From positions 1 to 5,939 of the forward strand of contig VAYF01000049.1 of NCBI GenBank assembly GCA_005883885.1: a stretch of DNA of 5,939 bases, written 5' to 3'. Numbering within the stretch: position 1 is the first letter of the stretch; every line of letters starts with the position of its first letter. The DNA is from Actinomycetota bacterium (GTDB lineage: Bacteria; Actinomycetota; UBA4738; HRBIN12). Shown here piece by piece: positions 1 through 4,832 of the stretch. A model generated the notes under the pieces. The model was not told where the DNA came from. It was given only the letters and a program-made list of their open reading frames with translations, and searched no databases. The translations under genes were made by a program, and so were the position numbers.

Positions 1-1180
1 AGATATCACACACGAGATCCGCGACGGCGGCGAGCCGGTCGCCGAACTCGCGGTCGATCGGGTGTTCGGCGTCGCCGTACAGCCACGCCATCTGCATCAC
101 GTCGCCGTAGATATCCAACTGTGCCTGCTTCGCGGCCGCGTTGCCCACGCGCACCGGGCGCGAGCCTCTGTATCCGTCGAGCGACAGCGCTCGCTCCGGT
201 GCGTCCGCTCCTCCGTCCATCCGGTACAGGACCTGCAGGCGCGGATGGGTGATCTGGGACGCGTGCATCAACCACCAGAAGAACGCCTCCGCTTCGTCTT
301 TGCACGCGAGCTCCAGCATCGCGCCCATCACGAAGGCTGAGTCTCGGAGCCATGAGAACCGGTAATCCCAATTGCGCTCGCCGCCGATCTCTTCGGGGAG
401 TGAGGTGGTCGATGCAGCCGCGACGGCTCCGCTCTTCGCCTGGACGAGGAGCTTCAACGCGAGCGCGCTCCTGAGGATCTGGTCGCGCCACGGGCCGGTG
501 GCCTCGCGCGCGGCGGCCCAGCGCTGCCAAGACGCGATCGTCTCGTCGAGCCGTCGCTCCACATCCTCCCTCGGGGGAAGGACCAACGGCTCCTGATGGG
601 CTATGGAGAGGGCGATGAGCGCGGTCGAGCCTTCCGCTGTTTCGAACGCCCCCGTCACCGCCTCCGGCGTTAGCTGTGGTGATCCTGCATCCCACGAGCA
701 GATGGCCACCGCCTGGTCACGACCTGTTGCGACCGGGATCCCGGATCGGCGGCCCATCGCTCCGATGTCGGAGCCGTATCCGAAGCGCGGTTCGACCGAC
801 CACCGGAACCGAACAGCGCCTTTTTCTCCCTCGACCCGTCGAGCGAGCTCTCGGAAGGGGACGAGGCCGCCTCCGGTCGGCAACGTCAACGCGTCGGTGA
901 TCCGGGCGCGGCCTCCGTCGGTGACGAAGGTCGTCTCCAAGACGTTCGTCTCTGGGATGTATCGTCGTCGAGCCTCGAAGGGATCTTCGGGAGCGAGCGC
1001 GAATCGCCCACCATGACGAGTGTCCAGCAAGGACGCGAACACGGTGGGCGAATCGACGTACGGGATCGGGAGCCACGCGACCGTTCCGTCGAGCGACACC
1101 ACAGCCACGGTCCGACCGTCGCCGATGGCCGCGAGATCTCGGATCGGCGGATAGGAGCCGTCGTTTCGGCGGGTCTCCAC
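1..1180 (-). CDS. Glycoside hydrolase family 15 protein (glucoamylase/trehalase type), 3' end beyond window
   Basis: Bacterial GH15 enzymes are inverting hydrolases of alpha-glucosidic links (glucoamylase, glucodextranase or trehalase activity). The frame is open from a GTG at 1180 to the left edge, giving 393 residues of a protein that is usually about 600. The N-terminal beta-sandwich begins with the family opening YPPIRDLAAIGDGRT (residues 10-24), then DGTVAW and DSPTVFASLLD (43-53). The (alpha/alpha)6 barrel signatures follow: NWDYRFSWLRD from residue 270 and RVGNAAAKQAQLDIYGD around 345-360. The general-acid Glu (the GIWE-type motif) should lie just past the left edge, so activity cannot be judged. 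The GTG start sits nine residues before YPPI and follows GAAGGAG with only two bases between, which is tight; another in-frame GTG at 1219 is possible, and an in-frame TAA lies at 1232-1234. It is divergent from the dehydrogenase. Family call is secure; substrate (starch-like glucan or trehalose) is not determinable. Confidence 0.93.
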   Translation of the reverse strand, partial: METRRNDGSYPPIRDLAAIGDGRTVAVVSLDGTVAWLPIPYVDSPTVFASLLDTRHGGRFALAPEDPFEARRRYIPETNVLETTFVTDGGRARITDALTLPTGGGLVPFRELARRVEGEKGAVRFRWSVEPRFGYGSDIGAMGRRSGIPVATGRDQAVAICSWDAGSPQLTPEAVTGAFETAEGSTALIALSIAHQEPLVLPPREDVERRLDETIASWQRWAAAREATGPWRDQILRSALALKLLVQAKSGAVAAASTTSLPEEIGGERNWDYRFSWLRDSAFVMGAMLELACKDEAEAFFWWLMHASQITHPRLQVLYRMDGGADAPERALSLDGYRGSRPVRVGNAAAKQAQLDIYGDVMQMAWLYGDAEHPIDREFGDRLAAVADLVCDI

Positions 1181-1207
1181 GGCTCCTTCGAATGAAGCAC
1201 TCTCAGC

Positions 1208-1223
1208 GCTCGGTACCACGAGC
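1208..1223. repeat. Perfect inverted repeat upstream of GH15 start
   Basis: GCTCG (1208-1212) and CGAGC (1219-1223) flank a GTACCA loop. It lies 28-43 bases upstream of the GH15 GTG, just downstream (on the minus strand) of the weak TATAAG hexamer at 1231-1236. It could be an operator or a leader hairpin. Five-base arms occur readily by chance in GC-rich DNA, so the call is weak. Confidence 0.25.
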
Positions 1224-1325
1224 TCAGGCGCTTATACGGTGCGGTCTGGCGGCCACCCACGATCTCGACGGCCCTTGGAACGCCGCGCCATGCACCGGGT
1301 CGCCGTTGGCGATCGCGGTCTGCAT
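1224..1325 (-). CDS. Candidate 33-residue small ORF upstream of GH15
   Basis: The frame starts at ATG (1325) and ends at TGA (1224-1226), encoding 33 residues that begin MQTAIANGD and end RPHRISA. I recognise no family and see no signal peptide or membrane segment. The reason to list it is its translation signal: AGGAGGTGA on the minus strand (AGGAGG at 1335-1340) with nine bases to the ATG, the best ribosome-binding site in the window. It ends 43 bases before the GH15 GTG on the same strand, so it could be a leader peptide or small gene co-transcribed with GH15. Alternatively the Shine-Dalgarno match is chance. The 33 codons are too few for codon bias to decide. Confidence 0.3.
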   Translation of the reverse strand: MQTAIANGDPVHGAAFQGPSRSWVAARPHRISA

Positions 1326-1334
1326 GCTGCATCA

Positions 1335-1340
1335 CCTCCT
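1335..1340 (-). promoter_or_regulatory. Extended Shine-Dalgarno AGGAGG(TGATGC)
   Basis: On the minus strand the sequence reads AGGAGGTGATGC. Its AGGAGGTGAT matches the complement of the 16S rRNA 3' tail (ATCACCTCCT) over ten bases. It is placed nine bases before the ATG at 1325 and two bases before another ATG at 1332; the spacing favours the former. It is stronger than the ribosome sites of any of the clear genes here. Confidence 0.45.
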
Positions 1341-1411
1341 GGCCAACCGAGCGGCGGTTGCTTCGTCCCCTACCCACCTGCAGACCTTTCAACCCGCGCC
1401 GAGGAGCGGGC

Positions 1412-1437
1412 GTGTACCCAGTGTCGGCGAGGGGTAT
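1412..1437 (+). promoter_or_regulatory. SigB-like promoter candidate for the SDR gene
   Basis: GTGT at 1412-1415 and GGGTAT at 1432-1437 are separated by 16 bases, resembling the GTTT-N14-16-GGGTAT pattern of actinobacterial general-stress sigma factors, with one mismatch in the -35. The -10 element ends nine bases before the ATG at 1447, so transcription would begin at or near the start codon. That would make the message leaderless or nearly so, and would explain why the AAGGAG at 1441-1446 abuts the ATG at an unusable distance. A short GC-rich match; no experimental support. Confidence 0.3.
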
Positions 1438-1446
1438 CCGAAGGAG

Positions 1447-2451
1447 ATGGCGACCGATCCTGGTCTCGTCGTCGTCCTGACCGGCGCCTCGTCCGGCGTG
1501 GGTCGAGCGACCGCGCGCGCGTTCGGCCGCGCGGGCGCCTCGCTCGGGTTGATCGCTCGCGGTGTCGAGGGCCTCGACGGGATCAAGAAGGAGCTCGACG
1601 AGATCGGCGTCCCTTCGCTCGCTGTGCCGACGGACGTCGCCGATCCAGCCCAGGTCAGGAAGGCGGCCCTCCGCATCCAGAACGAGTTGGGTCCGATCGC
1701 GGTCTGGGTGAACGACGCGATGACGACGGTGTTCTCTCCGCTCGAGTCGATCACACACGAAGAGTTCCGCCGCGTGACGGAGGTGACCTATCTCGGCGCG
1801 GTGTACGGGACGATGGAAGCCCTTCGGCTGATGAAGCCTCGAGATCGAGGGGTGATCATCCAGGTCGGATCCGCCCTCTCGTACCGCGCGATCCCGCTGC
1901 AATCGGCCTACTCCGGGGCGAAGTATGCGCTCCGCGGCTTCACGGATTCCCTCCGCTGTGAGCTCATCCACGAAGGCTCCAACGTGCGTGTGACGATGGT
2001 GCAGCTTCCTGCGTTGAACACTCCGCAGTTCGAGTGGTCCCGCAGCCACATGCCACGCCGAGCCCAACCGGTGCCGCCGATCTACCAGCCGGAACTGGCG
2101 GCGGATGCCATCGTCTGGGCGAGTAGGCACCCGCGCCGCGAGGTCTACGTCGCGGGCACGACCACGGCGACGATCATCGCGCAGAAGCTCTGGCCCGGCT
2201 TCCTGGATCGATGCCTTGGCAAGCTGGGCTATGACGCTCAGCAGACCGAACAGGCTGAGGATCCCGAGCGAGCGGACAACCTGTTCGCGCCCGTCCCGTT
2301 CGACCTGGACACGCACGGGAGGTTCGACGATCGTTCGCACTCCCGAAGCGCTCAGTGGTGGGCAAGGAAGCACCGAACCGCACTCGCCGCGGCTGGAGCG
2401 GCGGCGGTCGGCCTCGTCGCGGGACGGATCGGCCCGTTCGCAAGGACCTAG
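1447..2451 (+). CDS. Short-chain dehydrogenase/reductase with extended C-terminus
   Basis: A 334-residue classical-type SDR, an NAD(P)(H)-dependent oxidoreductase with a Rossmann fold. The cofactor glycine motif TGASSGVG is at residues 12-19 and Arg38 after the second strand suggests NADP(H). The catalytic Ser142, Tyr155 and Lys159 are in place (GSALSYR, YSGAK, with the usual 13-residue Ser-Tyr spacing). Two positions depart from the classical pattern: NNAG reads NDAM (89-92), and the fourth catalytic residue, normally Asn, is Thr114 (EVTYLG). After the usual roughly 250-residue core there is an extra tail with GYDAQQT and HGRFDDR, ending in an Ala/Gly/Val-rich hydrophobic stretch (about 311-328) that could anchor the protein at the membrane. 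The ATG at 1447 is chosen because TGASSGVG then falls at the family-typical position; the frame is open further upstream without family resemblance. The substrate is unknown. It is followed by a transporter on the same strand after 120 bases. Confidence 0.9.
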   Translation: MATDPGLVVVLTGASSGVGRATARAFGRAGASLGLIARGVEGLDGIKKELDEIGVPSLAVPTDVADPAQVRKAALRIQNELGPIAVWVNDAMTTVFSPLESITHEEFRRVTEVTYLGAVYGTMEALRLMKPRDRGVIIQVGSALSYRAIPLQSAYSGAKYALRGFTDSLRCELIHEGSNVRVTMVQLPALNTPQFEWSRSHMPRRAQPVPPIYQPELAADAIVWASRHPRREVYVAGTTTATIIAQKLWPGFLDRCLGKLGYDAQQTEQAEDPERADNLFAPVPFDLDTHGRFDDRSHSRSAQWWARKHRTALAAAGAAAVGLVAGRIGPFART

Positions 2452-2486
2452 CTGACCGTCGTAGCCATTCCCACGCAAACGACGGA

Positions 2487-2515
2487 TTGACCGCACCCTT
2501 CCGCCCCGGTACCAA
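2487..2515 (+). promoter_or_regulatory. Sigma-70-like promoter candidate upstream of the transporter
   Basis: TTGACC (2487-2492) and TACCAA (2510-2515) are 17 bases apart, a good -35 with a mediocre -10. Transcription from here would start around 2522 and give a leader of about 50 bases that begins with the hairpin at 2523-2546. It would allow the transporter to be expressed independently of the SDR gene, which ends 36 bases before the -35. Confidence 0.35.
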
Positions 2516-2522
2516 TGGAGGT

Positions 2523-2546
2523 GGTCCGCATAGTTGCGTGCGGGCC
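2523..2546 (+). promoter_or_regulatory. Leader hairpin ahead of the transporter gene
   Basis: GGTCCGCA (2523-2530) pairs with TGCGGGCC (2539-2546) over eight base pairs, with one T-G wobble, around the loop TAGTTGCG. No T tract follows, so a classical intrinsic terminator for the SDR gene is unlikely. A second small hairpin, CTCT-TCG-AGAG (2554-2564), overlaps the transporter's ribosome site and could mask it. Possible roles are an mRNA 5' stabiliser or a translational control element; it could also be a weak Rho-assisted terminator. Confidence 0.35.
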
Positions 2547-2560
2547 CCTGTCGCTCTTCG

Positions 2561-2568
2561 AGAGGTGA
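2561..2568 (+). promoter_or_regulatory. Ribosome-binding site AGAGGTGA for the transporter
   Basis: AGAGGTGA closely matches the anti-Shine-Dalgarno and lies three bases (about six from the AGAGG core) before the GTG at 2572. It supports that GTG over the later in-frame ATG at residue 12 or beyond. Part of it (AGAG) can pair with CTCT just upstream. Confidence 0.55.
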
Positions 2569-2571
2569 CCG

Positions 2572-3768
2572 GTGTCCAAGGCCGCGAGAGAGCTCGCCAG
2601 GTACGAGGACGCCATGGTCGCGGTCGACGGCGAGTTCTGCATCCCGCAAGAGGAGAACGAGGCTCGCTACTACATCGACCTCGGACCGATCTTGGGCCAG
2701 GTCCGCTCGCCTTGGATCCTGGCCGGGAAGTTCCTCCTCTTCATCCCGGCGATGTTCCTGTTCATCCTCGCGATCCAGCTCATGAAGGCCGGCGCGGCGG
2801 CGGTCGGGCCGACGATCCAGGGGCAGTTCCCGTTCGCGAACGGGCTGTCAACGATGGGGACCGGCTGGCTCGGCGCCTACCTGGTCCTGTCGGGCTCACC
2901 GGTGGCAGCGACCGCGATCAGCCTGTTCGGCGCAGGCACCACCTCGGTCCTCCAAACGTTCACGATGCTGTCCGGCTCGCGCCTGGGCGCGTCGTTCATC
3001 GTGCTTCTGACCGGGTTCCTCTACGCGATGCGGAACCCGAAGGCGCGCCGCGAGCCGTTGGGTATCGGGATCCAGGCGATGACGATGACTGCGATCACGT
3101 ACCTGCCGGGCATGCTGATCGGGTACTTCATCCTGCGCGAAGGGCTCCTGAATGGGCTCAACTGGCACGCGTCGGGGAAGCTCGAGGCGGCCTTCTCGGA
3201 GGTCTACGGCCCGTTCGTCGACTTGGCCAAGGCGCACCTGCCGGGTTGGGCCCTGTTCGTGGTCGGGATCGCCACGATCCTGCTCGCCTTCCAGCTGATC
3301 GACCGCGTGCTGCCGGAGATGAACTCGGACTCAGCGTCGCGGCGGAGCTCCTGGCTGAAGCGCCCGTGGACGATGTTCCTGCTCGGCTGCATCGTCGCGA
3401 CGCTGACACTATCGGTCTCGGTGGCGCTCACGGTGCTGGTGCCGCTCGCGGTGAAGGGCTACGTGAGGCGCGACGAGGCGCTCCCCTACATCATGGGTGC
3501 CAACATCACCACGCTCGCCGACACGTTGGTGGTGGCGATGCTGCAGCACACGCCGGTCGCCGCCCGCATCGTCCTGGCCGAGGCGATCGGCGTGACCATC
3601 GTGTCGCTCTTCATCCTCGCCTTCATCTACGGACCCGTGAAGCGCGGGGTGATCGGTTTCGATGACTGGCTCGTAGCGAAGAACGTCCGGCTCGCGGGTT
3701 TCGTGGCGATCCTCTTCATCATCCCGATCGCCTTGCTTCTATCCGGTCTGGCGTTCAGCACAGCCTGA
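2572..3768 (+). CDS. Na+/phosphate-symporter-like (PNaS superfamily) membrane protein
   Basis: A 398-residue integral membrane protein beginning at a GTG behind a good ribosome site. About 40 polar N-terminal cytosolic-type residues precede eight or so hydrophobic segments, among them roughly 48-71, 104-130, 137-155, 164-189, 224-245, 267-300, 330-353 and 373-395. PNaS transporters have two inverted repeats, each a QSSS-containing re-entrant loop followed by a GANIGT-type motif. The same layout is visible: repeat 1 has SGSPVAATA (107-115) and later GSRLGAS; repeat 2 has TLSVSVALT (279-287), then a proline-bearing helix and GANITTLADT (309-318). The QSSS motifs themselves are not conserved, so ion and substrate specificity (phosphate or another anion, sodium coupling) are inferred, not shown. 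Convergent with the reductase gene, 19 bases apart, with no terminator seen. It could instead be an uncharacterised family with a related fold. Confidence 0.65.
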   Translation: MSKAARELARYEDAMVAVDGEFCIPQEENEARYYIDLGPILGQVRSPWILAGKFLLFIPAMFLFILAIQLMKAGAAAVGPTIQGQFPFANGLSTMGTGWLGAYLVLSGSPVAATAISLFGAGTTSVLQTFTMLSGSRLGASFIVLLTGFLYAMRNPKARREPLGIGIQAMTMTAITYLPGMLIGYFILREGLLNGLNWHASGKLEAAFSEVYGPFVDLAKAHLPGWALFVVGIATILLAFQLIDRVLPEMNSDSASRRSSWLKRPWTMFLLGCIVATLTLSVSVALTVLVPLAVKGYVRRDEALPYIMGANITTLADTLVVAMLQHTPVAARIVLAEAIGVTIVSLFILAFIYGPVKRGVIGFDDWLVAKNVRLAGFVAILFIIPIALLLSGLAFSTA

Positions 3769-3787
3769 TCTTCGCGTCTCAGACCCT

Positions 3788-4366
3788 CTATCCGGAATCT
3801 CCCCCAAGGAGACGCTGATACCGAAGCAGCACGACCCCGCTGCCGAAGGCGCGGGTCTCGGCGAGCCGGAGGTCGACCTTGACGTCCGATGGCTCGAACA
3901 GTCGGTTGCCGTGGCCGATGAGCACGGGGTGCACGTAGAGCCTGTACTCGTCGATCAGGTCGAACTCCATGAAGGCCGCCGCGAGGGCGGCCCCGCCGAG
4001 CGCGAGGTCTCCACCGGGTTGAGCCTTCAGTTGCGTGACCTCCGTGGGGACGACGTCGCGGACCACGGTGGTGTTCCACTCGGCGTGATCCAGCGTGGTC
4101 GAGTAGCAGATCTTGGGCATGTCACGCCAGATCCTCGCGAACTCGATCATCGGTTCTGTGCTCGCGGGATCTTCGTCGGCCGTCGGCCAGAACCCGGCCA
4201 TCAGCTCATAGGTGACGCGACCGTTGAGGAACCCACCCATGGCGCCGAGCACCTCGTTGAAGTGACGGTGGAGCTCGTCGTCGACCAGCTGCCAATCGAG
4301 CTCATGGTTCGGTCCCTCGAAGAAGCCATCGAGCGAGACCGACAGCATCAAGACGATCTCCCGCAT
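3788..4366 (-). CDS. Dihydrofolate reductase-like protein (RibD C-terminal domain family)
   Basis: A 192-residue protein of the RibD_C/DHFR-fold family, common in Actinobacteria as single-domain NADPH-dependent reductases of mostly unknown substrate. The N-terminal strand and turn REIVLMLSVSLDGFFEGP (2-19) and NGRVTYELMAGFWP (48-61) are typical, as is the C-terminal nucleotide-site block: GGAAL (124-128), then DLIDEYRL (136-143) and HPVLIGHGNRLF (146-157). Length matches the family, so it looks complete. It lies last in the minus-strand group, 56 bases after the VOC gene. No Shine-Dalgarno precedes the ATG; a TAGCGT -10-like hexamer seven bases upstream suggests a leaderless message. It is unlikely to be the housekeeping folA, which is shorter and has a different sequence pattern. 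Confidence 0.88.
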   Translation of the reverse strand: MREIVLMLSVSLDGFFEGPNHELDWQLVDDELHRHFNEVLGAMGGFLNGRVTYELMAGFWPTADEDPASTEPMIEFARIWRDMPKICYSTTLDHAEWNTTVVRDVVPTEVTQLKAQPGGDLALGGAALAAAFMEFDLIDEYRLYVHPVLIGHGNRLFEPSDVKVDLRLAETRAFGSGVVLLRYQRLLGGDSG

Positions 4367-4373
4367 CGCGAGA

Positions 4374-4379
4374 ACGCTA
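4374..4379 (-). promoter_or_regulatory. -10-like TAGCGT, possible leaderless promoter of the reductase
   Basis: On the minus strand TAGCGT (fits TANNNT) lies seven bases before the ATG at 4366, the spacing expected when transcription begins at the start codon. No convincing -35 is seen. The absence of a ribosome site supports leaderless translation, but read-through from the VOC gene is equally possible. Confidence 0.3.
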
Positions 4380-4422
4380 TCGTGCGACTCGGAAGCCCAG
4401 GAGGCCCCAGGTCGTCAACGGG

Positions 4423-4809
4423 TCACATCAAGACTTCCCACAGACCCATGACGTTGCCTTCGCTGTCCTTGAAGTACGCGAAGGCGCCCATGTTAGGGAT
4501 GGGCGTCCGAGGCGTGATCGTGCTGCCGCCACCGGCCTCGATCTTCTTCAGGGAGTCGTCGATCGAGTCCACCCCGATCGTGATCACCGGAACGGGAAGT
4601 TTCGACGTGCGATCCATCAGGCCGCCGTTGATCGCGCCCGTCTCCTTCGGCTGCATCTTCTCGTCGGTCGCGACCGTGCCGGCCATCGTGTAGACGCTGC
4701 CGCCACCCATGTCGGCGTCCTGCAGGTCCCATTCGAAGACCGAGGCGTAGAACTCCTTCGCTCGCCCCCGGTCGTCCACGGGGATCTCGAAGTGCACCAC
4801 CTTGTCCAT
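4423..4809 (-). CDS. VOC (glyoxalase/bleomycin-resistance fold) family protein
   Basis: A 128-residue single-domain vicinal-oxygen-chelate protein with the opening VVHFEIPVDDRGRAKEFYASVF (residues 4-25) and the closing GAFAYFKDSEGNVMGLWE (108-125). The family covers glyoxalase I, dioxygenases, epimerases and drug-binding proteins. Of the four metal-ligand positions of glyoxalase I, His6 and Glu125 appear kept, while the two middle ones look non-polar or are not identifiable, so classical glyoxalase activity is doubtful. The ATG at 4809 has GGGAGG seven bases upstream. It starts 23 bases after the aminotransferase stop codon on the same strand, which fits an operon. Function beyond the fold is unknown. 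Confidence 0.9.
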   Translation of the reverse strand: MDKVVHFEIPVDDRGRAKEFYASVFEWDLQDADMGGGSVYTMAGTVATDEKMQPKETGAINGGLMDRTSKLPVPVITIGVDSIDDSLKKIEAGGGSTITPRTPIPNMGAFAYFKDSEGNVMGLWEVLM

Positions 4810-4816
4810 GCCGTTT

Positions 4817-4822
4817 CCTCCC
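4817..4822 (-). promoter_or_regulatory. Ribosome-binding site GGGAGG for the VOC gene
   Basis: GGGAGG on the minus strand lies seven bases before the ATG at 4809, within the 23-base gap after the aminotransferase stop. It fixes the start of the VOC gene. Confidence 0.7.
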
Positions 4823-4832
4823 TTCCAATCGG

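Larger units (their letters stand above)
1181..1446. other. Divergent intergenic region between GH15 and SDR genes
   Basis: This 266-base stretch lies between two divergently transcribed genes and should contain both promoters. It holds a candidate minus-strand small reading frame with an extended Shine-Dalgarno (1224-1340), a perfect 5-bp inverted repeat GCTCG/CGAGC around a 6-base loop (1208-1223) in what would be the GH15 leader, a second hairpin CCCGC/GCGGG (1393-1410), a weak minus-strand TATAAG -10-like hexamer (1231-1236) without a clear -35, and a stress-sigma-like promoter next to the SDR start. The plus-strand frame upstream of 1447 is open back to an ATG at 1192, but its extra 85 residues resemble no SDR N-terminus, so I treat it as non-coding. 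I compared it by eye with common riboswitch signatures (TPP, cobalamin, SAM, glycine, fluoride, c-di-GMP) and saw no match. Confidence 0.6.

Noticed and set aside
6..1016. Several plus- and minus-strand open frames within the GH15 region
   Set aside because: They overlap the clear GH15 frame, whose motifs are continuous from 1180 to the window edge without a frameshift.
1331..1340. ATCACCTCCT-like plus-strand string resembling the 3' end of 16S rRNA
   Set aside because: Only the short tail matches and the flanking sequence is not rRNA; it is better read as a Shine-Dalgarno on the other strand.
1192..1446. N-terminal extension of the SDR starting at the ATG at 1192
   Set aside because: The 85 extra residues match no SDR N-terminus, there is no good ribosome site at 1192, and the start at 1447 places the glycine-rich motif at the usual distance.
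1181..1446. Riboswitch in the divergent intergenic region
   Set aside because: The hairpins are short and no conserved aptamer signature was recognised by eye; a covariance-model search would be needed to support it.
2523..2546. Intrinsic terminator after the SDR gene
   Set aside because: The stem is adequate but no T tract follows on either strand.
886..2649. Minus-strand open frame of 587 codons spanning the GH15 start, the intergenic region and the whole SDR gene antisense
   Set aside because: It is Arg-rich, resembles no family and covers two well-supported genes in the wrong frame or strand. Long antisense frames are common opposite GC-rich genes.
2355..3665. Plus-strand open frame of 436 codons overlapping the SDR end and the transporter
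   Set aside because: Its product is dominated by Arg, Gly, Asp and Pro, typical of a shifted frame, while the alternative frame gives a coherent membrane protein with a ribosome site.
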